A stretch of 64,000 nt of DNA from an uncultured Dehalococcoidia bacterium (GCA_951813255.1 OX638353.1:682001-746000), one strand, 5' to 3'. Positions 1 through 8,866 are shown, counted from the stretch's first letter. Notes: generated from the sequence alone by a model not told the origin. Made by a program: numbers and translations.

Positions 1-1041
1 ACCGTATACTAGGTCCCCCGCCACGAACGGCAGTAGGAAAGCGACCATCACCACTAGAATCTCGCCAGCGGTCATGTTGCCGAAGAGCCTGAAGGTGAAG
101 CTGACCACCCGCACCAGTTCGCTGACGAATTCAAGGAAGCCGACGAAAATGTTGGCCAGCCGCAGCTTGAGCAGGTTGCTCAAGGAGAAGAACTTTCCCA
201 GGTATCCTAAGCCCTTGCTGCGGAAGCCCCAGTATTCCACGAACACGAAGGATATCAGTGCCAACGCCAAGGGCATGTTTATGTCCGTCCCCGCCGACCT
301 CAGCAGGTGTCCCTTGAGGTTGCCCTCTGGGTCATTGAACCCAAGGGAGGGCCAGATGGGTATCAAGGCCATCCAGGCGTTGAAGAGGACGAAGAGGAAC
401 AGTGTGGCGATCATGGGGAAGATGGCGCGAGACATGCCCCGGCCTACCACGCTCTCTACGAATCGCAGCAGCGCCTCGACAATGATCTCAACTAGGTTTT
501 GAAGCCGCCCCGGCACCAAGCTGCCCTTGCGGGCCCCAATGACGAAGAGCAGCACCAGCACGATGGTGGCTACCCATGACGAAAGCATGGTGTTGGTGAC
601 GGCGAACTGTAGGAACCCCATTCCTTCGAAGTGGCCCTTTTCTGCTTCCGCGCCGACCTCGAGAAGGGCTTTCTCCACGTCTTTCTTCACATCGTAGTAC
701 GCCACTCCGTTGGTGAGGACAACCTCAATCTCCTCGTCCTCGTGATGCGCTTCGAACTCCGAGATGTTCTCGGCGCCTACGGCGTGCTCTACAGCCGAGC
801 GTACGGACGCTTCTTCAGCGTCGCCAAGCGGATGCACCTTAACGACAAACTTGTTCAGTCCAATGGTCTCGTCGCGGGTGGAGGCGGGGAACACGGGTTG
901 CGGAGGGAGGTGCACCTCAGGCTTCGGCACGTAGCCTTCTTTGTCGACAAAGGAGGAGCCGATGGCCCCGATCACCAAGCCGAAAAGGAAAAGAGCAAGA
1001 ACGCCAATGCCAGCGAGTACTAGCAGTCGCTTGGTTGTCAC
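1..1041 (-). CDS. atpB: ATP synthase F0 subunit a (partial, C-terminus beyond the window)
   Basis: Membrane subunit of F0F1 ATP synthase that forms the proton half-channels next to the c-ring. The reading frame is open from a GTG at 1041 to the window edge (347 codons). The diagnostic helix segment FRLFGNMTAGE, containing the essential Arg, is present near the left edge. The start GTG shares one base with the stop of the upstream gene, so the two are translationally coupled. Unusually, about 130 residues precede the normal start of the family: one N-terminal membrane segment, then a soluble stretch rich in Glu, His and Val, before the canonical helices. A typical subunit a is roughly 230-300 residues; this one already has 347 before its end. 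Identity is secure, and the extension is odd. Confidence 0.93.
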   Translation of the reverse strand, partial: MTTKRLLVLAGIGVLALFLFGLVIGAIGSSFVDKEGYVPKPEVHLPPQPVFPASTRDETIGLNKFVVKVHPLGDAEEASVRSAVEHAVGAENISEFEAHHEDEEIEVVLTNGVAYYDVKKDVEKALLEVGAEAEKGHFEGMGFLQFAVTNTMLSSWVATIVLVLLFVIGARKGSLVPGRLQNLVEIIVEALLRFVESVVGRGMSRAIFPMIATLFLFVLFNAWMALIPIWPSLGFNDPEGNLKGHLLRSAGTDINMPLALALISFVFVEYWGFRSKGLGYLGKFFSLSNLLKLRLANIFVGFLEFVSELVRVVSFTFRLFGNMTAGEILVVMVAFLLPFVAGDLVYG

Positions 1042-1286
1042 TAGAGGTCCTTGTCCTTCTCGCCCTGTTTGCGAGAGACGCGGGAGTTAGCGAGTATCGG
1101 GCTGATCATCCTTTTGATACCGAAGCCTGCTACCAAAATTCCCAGTAAAAGACCTGCGACCGTGAGTCCGGGGCTGGTGTCGAGCCAGTTATCCAAGGCC
1201 CTGCCACCCACTGTTCCCCCTATCACTGCGACCACCACGTACCAGCCCATGCCGGTGAGCCGTAGCGCCGCTTCCCATCCGGCCAT
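1041..1286 (-). CDS. AtpZ/AtpI-like small membrane protein of the ATP synthase operon
   Basis: An 81-residue protein with two predicted membrane helices (about residues 14-30 and 41-60) separated by a short loop containing the sequence GGRALDNWLDTSP. This is the pattern of the AtpZ/AtpI-like F0F1 ATPase assembly subunits that precede atpB in many bacteria. They assist c-ring assembly or Mg2+/Ca2+ handling (family knowledge). It is first in the visible operon, directly behind a good promoter, and its TAG stop overlaps the GTG of atpB. The assignment rests on size, topology, the D-x-W loop and position rather than on a catalytic motif. Confidence 0.8.
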   Translation of the reverse strand: MAGWEAALRLTGMGWYVVVAVIGGTVGGRALDNWLDTSPGLTVAGLLLGILVAGFGIKRMISPILANSRVSRKQGEKDKDL

Positions 1287-1307
1287 TCCAGCCTCAAAAC
1301 TTGGTGA

Positions 1308-1336
1308 AATATATCACAGACCCTAGGGCGGGTCAA
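1308..1336 (-). promoter_or_regulatory. Promoter of the ATP synthase operon
   Basis: On the minus strand TTGACC (1336-1331), a 17-bp spacer, then TATATT (1313-1308). The predicted transcription start near 1301 lies about 15 nt before the ATG at 1286. Confidence 0.75.
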
Positions 1337-1369
1337 CGCGAATCCTATCCTGTCGTCCCTGTCCACAAC

Positions 1370-1401
1370 AAGACCCCGGGCCCATCTATGCCCGGGGTCT
1401 T
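1370..1401 (-). terminator. Hairpin behind the BFN gene
   Basis: A perfect 12-bp stem (AAGACCCCGGGC with its complement) and an 8-nt loop, starting 20 nt after the stop of the bifunctional nuclease gene. There is no long T-run, so it may act as a weak terminator or an insulator before the ATP synthase promoter. Confidence 0.65.
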
Positions 1402-1420
1402 CAAGTTCTTCAAGGCTCAT

Positions 1421-1969
1421 TTATCCCTGCTGGGGGTTGCCCAAATCGTCCAAGTCCAAGCTGTTTATGAAATCGGTGAAGGCAGACATGCTGCGCTGTT
1501 CTTCTTCCGTCACCTGCACCGGCTCTCCGTCCTCATCGGTCCGCTCCTGCTCCAGGGGCTTGCCTTCCTTGTCCAGCTGCACGCCCGCCCTTTCCAGCAC
1601 CTGCTCCTCTGCAAAAATGGGCACTTGGGCCCGCACTGCCAAGGCGATGGCGTCACTGGGGCGGGAGTCAACCTCCATCTCCTTGCCGTTGATGCTGATG
1701 ATGATGCGGGCGTAGAAGGTGTCGTTCTGGAGGTCGTTGATGTGAATGCGGCTGACGTCTGCGCTGAGCTCCTTGATAACGGAGCGCAGCAGGTCGTGAG
1801 TGAGGGGACGCGGGACAGCTATATCTTGCAACTTGACGGCGATGGCGTCGGCCTCGGCAGGACCAATCCAGATCGGAAGGTAGCGGTCGGACTCCTTCTC
1901 TTTGAGGATAACCACGCGCTGGTAGTTCATCATGCTGACGCGGATGCTGTCGATGCTCAACTCCAGCAT
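1421..1969 (-). CDS. Bifunctional nuclease (BFN) domain protein, DUF151 family
   Basis: A 182-residue protein. Residues 1-140 match the BFN/DUF151 fold: an N-terminal MLELSIDSIRVS strand, the LPIWIGPAEADAIA segment, LTHDLLRSVI, and VDSRPSDAIALAVR, the family signature. Members have been reported to have DNase/RNase activity, but the physiological role in bacteria is unclear. The C-terminal 40 residues are acidic and probably disordered. The start ATG is preceded by GGAG and by a good promoter. It is transcribed alone and followed by a strong hairpin. Confidence 0.88.
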   Translation of the reverse strand: MLELSIDSIRVSMMNYQRVVILKEKESDRYLPIWIGPAEADAIAVKLQDIAVPRPLTHDLLRSVIKELSADVSRIHINDLQNDTFYARIIISINGKEMEVDSRPSDAIALAVRAQVPIFAEEQVLERAGVQLDKEGKPLEQERTDEDGEPVQVTEEEQRSMSAFTDFINSLDLDDLGNPQQG

Positions 1970-2008
1970 TTACCAGACTCCTTCTGTCCCGGATCGAAGA
2001 ATCGGCCA

Positions 2009-2037
2009 ATTCTAATTCCCCCTAGCTGGAGTGTCAA
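2009..2037 (-). promoter_or_regulatory. Promoter of the BFN gene
   Basis: Minus strand TTGACA (2037-2032), 17-bp spacer, TAGAAT (2014-2009), about 40 nt before the ATG at 1969. Confidence 0.75.
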
Positions 2038-2089
2038 CGGAAACTGCCTATGAACCGCTGCTTACCATAAGGCTGCCGTCAGCTAAGGA

Positions 2090-2098
2090 TGTTATAAT
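2090..2098 (+). promoter_or_regulatory. Extended -10 promoter of the Lon-like protease gene
   Basis: TGT followed by TATAAT gives an extended -10 element; the -35 region is poor. Predicted transcription starts near 2105, so the ATG at 2128 has a leader of about 23 nt. Confidence 0.6.
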
Positions 2099-2127
2099 TT
2101 CGCCCAGCTTTTCCCGGGGTGGGACAC

Positions 2128-4590
2128 ATGCCTCCTCTACATTTCCGAGAGGTCCCATTCGAACGGCTGCAATGGGTTTGTGGCGCCGAAGACTTGGACT
2201 TTCACTGCACCGACGAGCTTGCGTCGCTGGCCGGGTTCGTAGGCCAGGACCAAGCCATAAGGGCCATTGAATTTGCCTTGGGCCTCAACAGGCCGGGCTA
2301 CAACCTGTTCGTCACGGGTATGAGCGGCACGGGCAAGGCCTCGGCTATCAAGCAGTACGTGCAACGAAGCGTGGCCGACAGACTCACGCGGGGCGAGGAC
2401 TTCGCCCGCTACGACTGGTGTTACCTCCACAACTTCATCGATTCCGACCGCCCCTTGGCCATACAACTGCCGCCGGGCCAAGGCCGGGTTTTGTGTCTGC
2501 AGATGGAGGAGTTGCTGGCGTCGGTCAGGGATGGGGTACGTAAACTCTTTTCCAGCGAGGCCTACAACGAACAGCGGAAACAGTTGGAAGAGCGCGGTCG
2601 CAGCCGCCACCAGGAAGCTATCCGGCAGTTGGAAAGCCAAGTGACGCAGGCGGGCTTTGCCGTGGAGTTCGGCCCGAACGGCGTGAACCTCTTCCCGATG
2701 CGAGACGGACAGCCTTTGCCCCTGCCTGAGTATCGTGCTTTGGAGGAGCGGCAACGTGCTGCCATCGAGTCTACCCGGGAACGGCTACTCTCCGAGGTGC
2801 AGCGGTCCATGGAGTCGATGCAGCAGGCAGAGGGCGAAACACGCGACGACATCGGCAGGCTCGACACCCGTGTAGGTTCGGAGATGTTGGAAGGGCTCTT
2901 TCGCCACCTCCGGGGTCAACACGCCACCAACCGTGATGTTAGCGACTACCTGAACTCGCTGTTCATCTACACCCTGGCTCATATCGCTTCCTTCCGGCAA
3001 CCAACGGGGGAGCAGGGCGCTGGCCATGGTCCCGATGAGTCCCTAGTCATGGAACCAGCCCAGTCCTCCGGCATGCGGGTCGGATTTCTCCCGTATGAGG
3101 TAAACCTGCTGGTGGACAACAGTTCTGTGGAGGGAGCGCCCATCGTGGTCGAACCCAATCCCACATGGAGCAACCTCTTTGGCCGCCTCGAACGGCAGGG
3201 CATTATGGGAGCCTCGGTCAGCGATCACACCATGCTCAAGGCAGGTGCAATTCATCAAGCCAACGGCGGGTACATCGTCCTTGATGCGAAGGCCCTGCTG
3301 TCCAACGCCATGGTGTGGGGAGCCTTGAAGAGGGTCATCCAGAACCGCGAGGTGCACTTGGAGGACCCTGGCGAGCAGTCGGCCATGTACTCGGCCGTCA
3401 CACTGCGTCCCGAGCCCATTCCCGTCGACCTCAAGGTCATAGTCACAGGTGACGAGGCAACCTACCGGCAACTCTCTTCTTTTGACCAGGAAGACTTTGC
3501 CGAGATGTTTAAGGTGAAGGCTGAGTTCGACAGCCAGATTGCTCTAACCCAGGAAAATGTGGAGGCCTACGCCTGCTTCATCTCAGGCGTCTGCCGCTCC
3601 GAGTCCTTGCGTCACTTCGAGCCCAGTGGTGTGGTGAAGGTCGTGGAGTACGGCTCACGCTTGGTGGCGGACCAGAACAAGCTCTCCTCCCGCTTTAGTC
3701 AGATACGCGACCTCGTGGTGGAGGCCGACTATTGGGCCCGCCATGAAAATTCGGAACTCGTCGCCGATCGGCACGTGCAACAGGCGCTGCAGGAGAAGGT
3801 GTATCGCGTCAACCTGATGCAGCGTCGCATACAGCAGAACATAGAAGAAGGCGCTCTGATGGTCGATGTGACGGGCACAGCAGTGGGGCAGGTCAACGGC
3901 CTTGTTGTGCTGGATATGGGCGACTACAGCTTCGGCTATCCCAGTCGCATCACGGTACGCACCTTCACTGGGCGCCGCGGAGTCATAAATATCGAGCGTG
4001 AAAGCCTTCTCAGTGGTAGCATCCACGACAAGGGCGTTCTCATCTTGTCCGGCTATCTGGGCTGGCGGCATGCCCAGGACAGGCCACTCTCCCTGTCGGC
4101 CAGCATCTCCTTCGAGCAGTCATACTCTGGAGTCGATGGCGATAGCGCATCTTCCACGGAACTCTACGGGATACTCTCCAGCTTGGCCGGCCTGCCCATC
4201 AAGCAGGGCATAGCAGTCACCGGTTCCGTTAACCAGAAGGGCGAGATACAAGCCGTCGGCGGGGCCATCCAAAAAGTCGAGGGCTTCTTCGAAGTCTGCC
4301 GCGCAAAGGGTCTCACAGGCGACCAGGGTGTGTTGCTTCCCTACCAGAACGTGCGCAACTTGGTGCTGCGCGGAGATGTGCTGGACGCAATAGCAGACGG
4401 AACATTTCACATTTACGCCGTAGAGACGGTGGAGCAGGGTATCGAAGTCCTGACCGGTGTTCCAGCCAGTGAACGAGGTGGCGACGGCACGTACCCGGAA
4501 GGCACGGTGCATCACTCGGTGGCGGGGCGGCTTGAGCAAATGGCCCGCTCCATGCGGGGCTTCTATGCTGACGCCCTAGGCGTCGCGTAG
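2128..4590 (+). CDS. Lon-related ATP-dependent protease (LonB/COG1067 type)
   Basis: A cytoplasmic AAA+ serine protease of about 820 residues that unfolds and degrades proteins. The N-terminal part resembles the COG1067 group, with FVGQDQAIRAIEFAL followed by a Walker A (GMSGTGKAS). A long insertion with helical, Glu/Arg-rich segments follows, then a Walker B like strand (GGYIVLDAKALL). The C-terminal peptidase domain carries the Ser-Lys dyad region: GDSASS (nucleophile Ser) and, about 45 residues on, GGAIQKVEG (catalytic Lys). There is no N-terminal LON substrate-binding domain; a separate LON-domain protein is encoded at 7.05 kb. A GTG at 2119 is an alternative start in the same frame. Confidence 0.92.
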   Translation: MPPLHFREVPFERLQWVCGAEDLDFHCTDELASLAGFVGQDQAIRAIEFALGLNRPGYNLFVTGMSGTGKASAIKQYVQRSVADRLTRGEDFARYDWCYLHNFIDSDRPLAIQLPPGQGRVLCLQMEELLASVRDGVRKLFSSEAYNEQRKQLEERGRSRHQEAIRQLESQVTQAGFAVEFGPNGVNLFPMRDGQPLPLPEYRALEERQRAAIESTRERLLSEVQRSMESMQQAEGETRDDIGRLDTRVGSEMLEGLFRHLRGQHATNRDVSDYLNSLFIYTLAHIASFRQPTGEQGAGHGPDESLVMEPAQSSGMRVGFLPYEVNLLVDNSSVEGAPIVVEPNPTWSNLFGRLERQGIMGASVSDHTMLKAGAIHQANGGYIVLDAKALLSNAMVWGALKRVIQNREVHLEDPGEQSAMYSAVTLRPEPIPVDLKVIVTGDEATYRQLSSFDQEDFAEMFKVKAEFDSQIALTQENVEAYACFISGVCRSESLRHFEPSGVVKVVEYGSRLVADQNKLSSRFSQIRDLVVEADYWARHENSELVADRHVQQALQEKVYRVNLMQRRIQQNIEEGALMVDVTGTAVGQVNGLVVLDMGDYSFGYPSRITVRTFTGRRGVINIERESLLSGSIHDKGVLILSGYLGWRHAQDRPLSLSASISFEQSYSGVDGDSASSTELYGILSSLAGLPIKQGIAVTGSVNQKGEIQAVGGAIQKVEGFFEVCRAKGLTGDQGVLLPYQNVRNLVLRGDVLDAIADGTFHIYAVETVEQGIEVLTGVPASERGGDGTYPEGTVHHSVAGRLEQMARSMRGFYADALGVA

Positions 4591-4599
4591 CCCAGCCGG

Positions 4600-5307
4600 C
4601 TAACCCCGGCGTCTTGGCCGGTAGAGACCGGGGTAGGTGCGGTTGTTCAGCAGCCATGTACATCGTTGGGCAAGGGCGCTGGCTTCGTCAGGCGCCAACA
4701 GTTGCAGCATCTCCTTCAGCCGGCCCTTGGGGTCCAGCAGCTGTCCCTGTAGCCACTCGACCCCCTCCAATAGCTCGTCGGGTATAGGCTCGTCACCGAA
4801 GTCCCAGATAACGGTGCGCACCTTCATGTCCGCGCTGAATGTAAGCCCGTGGTCGATGCTGTATACCTTCCCATCCTCGCCAAGGAGGCAGTGCCCCGGT
4901 TTTCGGTCAGCATTGTTCGCCAGCAGGTCGAAAACGCAGATTACCTTCAGCGGTTCGGGCTGCTTCTCCTTGATGGTGTAGTAGTTTTCATGGGGGTCAT
5001 GGTCGATGAACAGTTGCAGGGAGCCTACCCCATGGGGACCATCGCGGATGATGGTGAGGGGGATGATGTCCCAGCCTAGGATTAGGGCAAGCAGGTAGGC
5101 TGCATATTCCCGCTTGTACAAGGTGCCGGTGGGAAAGTCCCACAGGGGGGCCTCGCCCTTCCGAGGTTTGTAGATGCCCATGCACTGCTGGTCGTTATGG
5201 GAAACCGTCACGGCGAAGGTGTAGTTGGAGCCAGCCCGCGTGAGGCCCTCGATGTTGATCTCTCCGCGTTGTAGTAAACGGAGAATATCCGTATCAACCA
5301 CTGTCAC
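4600..5307 (-). CDS. SCO1664 family protein (PI3/4-kinase-like fold)
   Basis: A 235-residue protein matching the SCO1664 family, known mostly from Actinobacteria and distantly related to phosphatidylinositol-kinase-like phosphotransferases. Visible landmarks are GIYKPRKGEAPLWDFPTGTL near residue 43, KREYAAYLL, the kinase-like catalytic stretch VFDLLANNADRKPGHCLL (Asn-Asn-x-Asp-Arg) and the metal-binding-like SIDHGLTF. The function is not established. The DUF3090 gene lies directly upstream, 26 nt away on the same strand, the arrangement seen in actinomycetes, so the pair is probably co-transcribed and works together. Confidence 0.87.
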   Translation of the reverse strand: MTVVDTDILRLLQRGEINIEGLTRAGSNYTFAVTVSHNDQQCMGIYKPRKGEAPLWDFPTGTLYKREYAAYLLALILGWDIIPLTIIRDGPHGVGSLQLFIDHDPHENYYTIKEKQPEPLKVICVFDLLANNADRKPGHCLLGEDGKVYSIDHGLTFSADMKVRTVIWDFGDEPIPDELLEGVEWLQGQLLDPKGRLKEMLQLLAPDEASALAQRCTWLLNNRTYPGLYRPRRRG

Positions 5308-5333
5308 GGGACGTCTTACTCGCCCAAGGCGCC

Positions 5334-5849
5334 TTAGAACTCCAAGTGGCCAGCGTGACCGTTGGAGCGCGGACAGTTGTGGCCCTCAGGGTCGATGGGG
5401 CGGTTACATAGACCACATATGGGACGACCTGCGGCGCATACCCGCAAGGCCTCTTGGGCGAACTCCTTGGCTTGGCTGTAGGCTACCCAAAAGCTGACCT
5501 TGGCCTCGCTGTCCTCCGCGTCCTCCAAGTCGTGTGCAGTAAGCATGAAGGAGTTGGTGGCGGGGTTATGAGCAAGTGACATCTTGCCGATCTTGAAATC
5601 GAGGCTGGTTGCCCCACCGGACCACTGGGACTCGAGGATATCCTGGTCGGGGGCGTTCTCCTCGGACTCAGTTGCCTCTTCGAGGTAGACACCCAACTGG
5701 TAGAGCTGCTCTTTTTCCATCCACAGGCAGGCAGACGCTGCCCCGGACTCGATGAGCATCCGGAAGGTTCGGCTGCCCGGTTCGCCGATGGCCTCGGGGC
5801 GTAGGTTGGCTACACCGCCTAGTTCGTATTGCGCCCGGCTTTCTGCCAT
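5334..5849 (-). CDS. DUF3090 family protein
   Basis: About 171 residues if translated from the ATG at 5849; the frame stays open to a GTG at 5924, but family similarity begins only near the ATG. Landmarks are EAIGEPGSRTFRMLIESG at the N-terminus, FKIGKMSLAHN in the middle, and a Cys-rich end (CGLCNRPIDPEGHNC) that looks like a metal-binding knuckle. Function unknown. It is conserved next to SCO1664-family genes, as here. The C-terminal C-x2-C...C would fit zinc. Confidence 0.85.
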   Translation of the reverse strand: MAESRAQYELGGVANLRPEAIGEPGSRTFRMLIESGAASACLWMEKEQLYQLGVYLEEATESEENAPDQDILESQWSGGATSLDFKIGKMSLAHNPATNSFMLTAHDLEDAEDSEAKVSFWVAYSQAKEFAQEALRVCAAGRPICGLCNRPIDPEGHNCPRSNGHAGHLEF

Positions 5850-5964
5850 TTCGGGCCTATGATATTCGCCTTCCGCCTCGTTTACAAGGCGCGAGAACAC
5901 CCGCTGTTCCCAAGCTGAATGCACAGGCTCTATGCAGCAGGCCTGACGCCGCGCGTGGCCAACC

Positions 5965-6963
5965 CTATCTGAAGTGAGGGATGACCTCCCGACCCATCAG
6001 CTGTATCTGTCGCATGGCCTCGGAGTGGGGCATTCCCGGCCATTGCAGGCGGAATATCATGTGAGTGACGCCCAAGTCGGCCTCGTAGCGCCGGATTTCA
6101 GACACAACATCCTCAGGATCGCCAATCAGGAACCGGTCGCGGGCTAGGTCGTCGAAGGGAATGCGGAAGCTCTCCTCGCCGGGCAAAGCCTTGTCCTGAC
6201 CCCAGCCAGCGTATGCTAGGTACTTGCCCTCCAAGTAGGGCTGACCCAAGCTCAGGGCCTGCTCTCGCGTATGGTGTATGGACAGCTCCCTCATGAGGGG
6301 CAGATCCTGGCCCCCGACACCTGTGCCGAGTGCCGTCTTGTATCCCACCAGTTGCTCTCGCACCATCGACATGGTGGCATGTGGGTTGATGAGCCAGCAG
6401 TACCCCAAACGGGCTGCCCGCTGAATCGCGCTGTCGTGGTTGGCGGCCACCCAGATGGGCGGGTGGGGCTTCTGCACCGGGCGAGTCACCGGCCGTATCT
6501 TTGGCACGTGGTAGAAGCGGCCTTGGAACTCCACCTCATCTTCCGTCCACAGCAGGCGCATCACCTCCAAGGCCTCCAGAAAGCGCCCCACCCGCTCCTG
6601 CCGTCGGACTCCGAAGGCAGCGTACTCTTCGTCCCGGTATCCCAACCCCACGCCGAATATGAACCGCCCGTCGCAGAGGGCATCCAGGGTTGCCACGGAC
6701 TCGGCCATCTCCACCGGGTTGTGCAGGGGCACCAGAATCACGGAGGCCGCTACCTGCATCTCGCCAGCCACCGCGGTCATCCTGCCGAGGAAGGGGAGAC
6801 TGGTGGGCATCTGGTAGGGTGCCGCCAGATAGTGCTGTCCAAGGGTGATGAGGTCGAACCCGGCGTCCCGGCATGCCGCCACCTGATCGATGCCCTCTTT
6901 AAGCTTCTCAGGCATTGACTCCCCGGGCTGATATTGGTTCATCACGAGCATACCGAACTTCAC
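5965..6963 (-). CDS. LLM-class flavin-dependent oxidoreductase
   Basis: A 332-residue TIM-barrel protein of the bacterial luciferase-like monooxygenase superfamily, which uses FMN or F420. Seen in sequence: an N-terminal KFGMLVMNQYQPG strand, AASVILVPLHNPVEMAES, the typical LDALCDGRFIFGVGLGYR, FLEALEVMRLLW, and RPVQKPHPPIWVA. The substrate cannot be read from the sequence; close family members act on small organic molecules. It ends 41 nt upstream of the DUF3090 frame on the same strand and may share its transcript. A second, more divergent LLM gene is at 39.1 kb. Confidence 0.9.
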   Translation of the reverse strand: MKFGMLVMNQYQPGESMPEKLKEGIDQVAACRDAGFDLITLGQHYLAAPYQMPTSLPFLGRMTAVAGEMQVAASVILVPLHNPVEMAESVATLDALCDGRFIFGVGLGYRDEEYAAFGVRRQERVGRFLEALEVMRLLWTEDEVEFQGRFYHVPKIRPVTRPVQKPHPPIWVAANHDSAIQRAARLGYCWLINPHATMSMVREQLVGYKTALGTGVGGQDLPLMRELSIHHTREQALSLGQPYLEGKYLAYAGWGQDKALPGEESFRIPFDDLARDRFLIGDPEDVVSEIRRYEADLGVTHMIFRLQWPGMPHSEAMRQIQLMGREVIPHFR

Positions 6964-7016
6964 TGCTGGCCTCCCCGTACACGATGCAAGCTGCTTTGTA
7001 ACGACGCCGCTGCGAC

Positions 7017-7045
7017 TTGTTACGCCGTCGTCTCCATAATATACT
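7017..7045 (+). promoter_or_regulatory. Promoter giving a leaderless transcript
   Basis: TTGTTA (7017-7022), a 17-bp spacer and TATACT (7040-7045). The ATG at 7053 is 7 nt after the -10 box, where transcription should begin, so the mRNA is probably leaderless. The TTG that could open the frame at 7017 is the -35 box itself. Confidence 0.75.
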
Positions 7046-7052
7046 CGCCTCT

Positions 7053-7712
7053 ATGGCCCAAGAGAACGACAGGCAGGATGTACTGCCCCTCTTCCCTCTG
7101 AATGTAGTGCTGTTTCCCGGTATGCCACTGCCCCTTCACATCTTCGAAGAGCGGTATAAGGCGATGATCGGGGAGTGCCTCCAGTACGACATCCCTTTCG
7201 GCATCGTGCTGATTAAAGAGGGGGCTGAGGTGGGTGATCCCGCCGAACCCTACTCGGTGGGGACCACCGCCCGCATAGCCCAGGTGGAGCGCTTGGACGG
7301 CGGCCGGATGAACCTGATGACCGAGGGCAAGCGGCGGTTTCGCATCGTGGAAGTCACCCAGCAGGTACCTTATCTCAAGGGTCGGGTGGATTACATCTCC
7401 GAGGAACAGGGCCAACCCTCATCCGGCACTTTGGAGGAGGCTGGGGAACTCTTCAGCAGCTACCTCCAGAGCGTTGCAGGTCTCAGGGGGCGTTGGATGA
7501 GCCGCGCCCGTGTGCCTGAAGATGCCCTAGCCCTCTCCTACACCATCTCCCACTTCCTCGAACTCTCACCTCACACCCGCCAGCAATTGCTGGAGGCCGA
7601 CTCCGTACAGCAACGCTTGGAAGAGGTGATGCCCCTGCTGCGCACCCGCGCCGACAAAGCCCGCCAAGCTCTGGTGCGCCGTACCCCGTTCCAAGGCTTC
7701 CGCCTGAACTGA
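7053..7712 (+). CDS. LON substrate-binding domain protein
   Basis: A 219-residue protein consisting essentially of the N-terminal (LAN/PUA-like) domain of Lon protease, without ATPase or peptidase. Typical segments are LPLFPLNVVLFPGMPLPLHI near the start, FEERYKAMI, FGIVLIKEG, the glycine-rich RIAQVERLDGGRMNLMTEG and RRFRIVE. Such stand-alone proteins are common in bacteria and are thought to bind substrate or partner proteins. It may supply substrate recognition to the Lon-like protease at 2.1 kb, which lacks this domain (inference). The start is fixed by the promoter geometry; no ribosome-binding site is present. Confidence 0.9.
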   Translation: MAQENDRQDVLPLFPLNVVLFPGMPLPLHIFEERYKAMIGECLQYDIPFGIVLIKEGAEVGDPAEPYSVGTTARIAQVERLDGGRMNLMTEGKRRFRIVEVTQQVPYLKGRVDYISEEQGQPSSGTLEEAGELFSSYLQSVAGLRGRWMSRARVPEDALALSYTISHFLELSPHTRQQLLEADSVQQRLEEVMPLLRTRADKARQALVRRTPFQGFRLN

Positions 7713-7808
7713 ACCGCGTCGTCGGCGAACCTTGGTACATCCAGCGGCTGGAACTCCCTCAGATGTCCTACTTTTTCCGACTTCTTACAATGCGCTGCTT
7801 GGCCAGCC

Positions 7809-8744
7809 TTACCCAACCTTGAACACATCCCCCCGCAACCGCATCGCCCCGTCCAGAGGCACCATCCCGGTGAACAGCTCAGGGTGGATGATCTCAGCCA
7901 GCATTTCGAGGCCGTCCACCAAGCGAGGCCCGGAGCGGCTGTAGTAGGCGCTGGCGTTGGTGACGAATACCCTGTTACCTCGCACGGCGGGCAAGTCCTG
8001 CCAGCCTTCCCGCTGAGTCAGGAGTTGCACTTCTCGCATGGCTTGAGGCACATCGAAACCGCATGGGAGTATGACCACCACCTCCGGTTGCTGCTTCAGG
8101 ACATCGTCCCACTCCACGCGCCGTGACGGCTCTTCCGGCGTGGCGAGGCAGTCCACCCCTCCCGCCAGATCCACCATCTGAGGTACCCAGTGGCCAGCGA
8201 AGAAGATCGGGTCCATCCACTCTAGGCAGGCCACTCTGGGCCGGTGACTGGCTAACCCTGCCCTTGCCTGCACCGCGTCGATGCGCCGCTGCAGTCGCTG
8301 GACCATCTCCTCCGCCTGCTCCGTCGTGCCCGTGGCGGCCCCCACTTGGCGGATGTTCTCCAGCACATCACCCAGCGTCTTGGGGTCTAGCGAGAGGACT
8401 TCGGGCTTCTTGGGCAGTTGCTCCGTTGCCGCGACAACCTGTCGCGCCGTGATTGCTCACTCTTCGCAGAGCTCCTGTGTCAGCAGCAGGTCGGGCTCGG
8501 CAGCATTCAGCACCTCTTGGTCGATGTCGTAGATGCCCTTGCCCTCGGACATCCTCTCGCTGATGGTCCGGTCCACCTCGGAGCTGCTGAAGCTGGCGTT
8601 TTCGAAGATGCTGTGCACCACCACCGGTTTGTTGCGGGCAGGCGCGGGGTGGTCGCACTCGTACGTAACCCCGTACAGCGAGTCTTCCAAACCCAGCCCG
8701 TACACGATCTCGGTCGCGCTGGGCAGGAACGAGCAGATGCGCAT
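7809..8744 (-). CDS. BtuF-like substrate-binding protein, probable selenoprotein (Sec at codon 96)
   Basis: A cobalamin/siderophore-type (TroA-like helical-backbone) binding protein of 311 residues including one TGA-encoded residue. It starts MRICSFLPSATEIVYGLGLE, has the family segment DLLLTQELCEE followed by an in-frame TGA (8459-8457), and continues without frame change through LDPKTLGDVLENIRQVG and RVACLEWMDPIFFAGHWVPQM to a normal stop. In relatives the TGA position is the second Cys of an LCxxC motif, so the motif here reads C-E-E-U. A 7-bp hairpin with a GGT loop follows at the spacing expected of a bacterial SECIS. No signal peptide is visible, as in many members of this subfamily. 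The start ATG at 8744 follows GAGGT. The alternative is a nonsense mutation. Confidence 0.82.
8430..8446 (-). promoter_or_regulatory. SECIS-like hairpin of the BtuF-like gene
   Basis: In the mRNA CGCGACA-GGU-UGUCGCG, a perfect 7-bp stem with a 3-nt loop. The loop GG is at +18/+19 after the UGA; in E. coli fdhF the loop GG is at +19/+20. It lies wholly inside the coding region. Confidence 0.72.
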
Positions 8745-8866
8745 GGTCATACCTCGTGATACCTAGGGGCCCAATGAGAAGGCCCGAAACCTAGGGGAAA
8801 TTGCGTCCCATTCTAGCATGCCACTCCCCGCCGTCACCGTGTTCCGCCCTGGTTCCCGGCGCGCCC

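Noticed and set aside
7017..7052. TTG start adding 12 residues to the LON-domain protein
   Set aside because: These bases are the -35 box, spacer and -10 box of its promoter.
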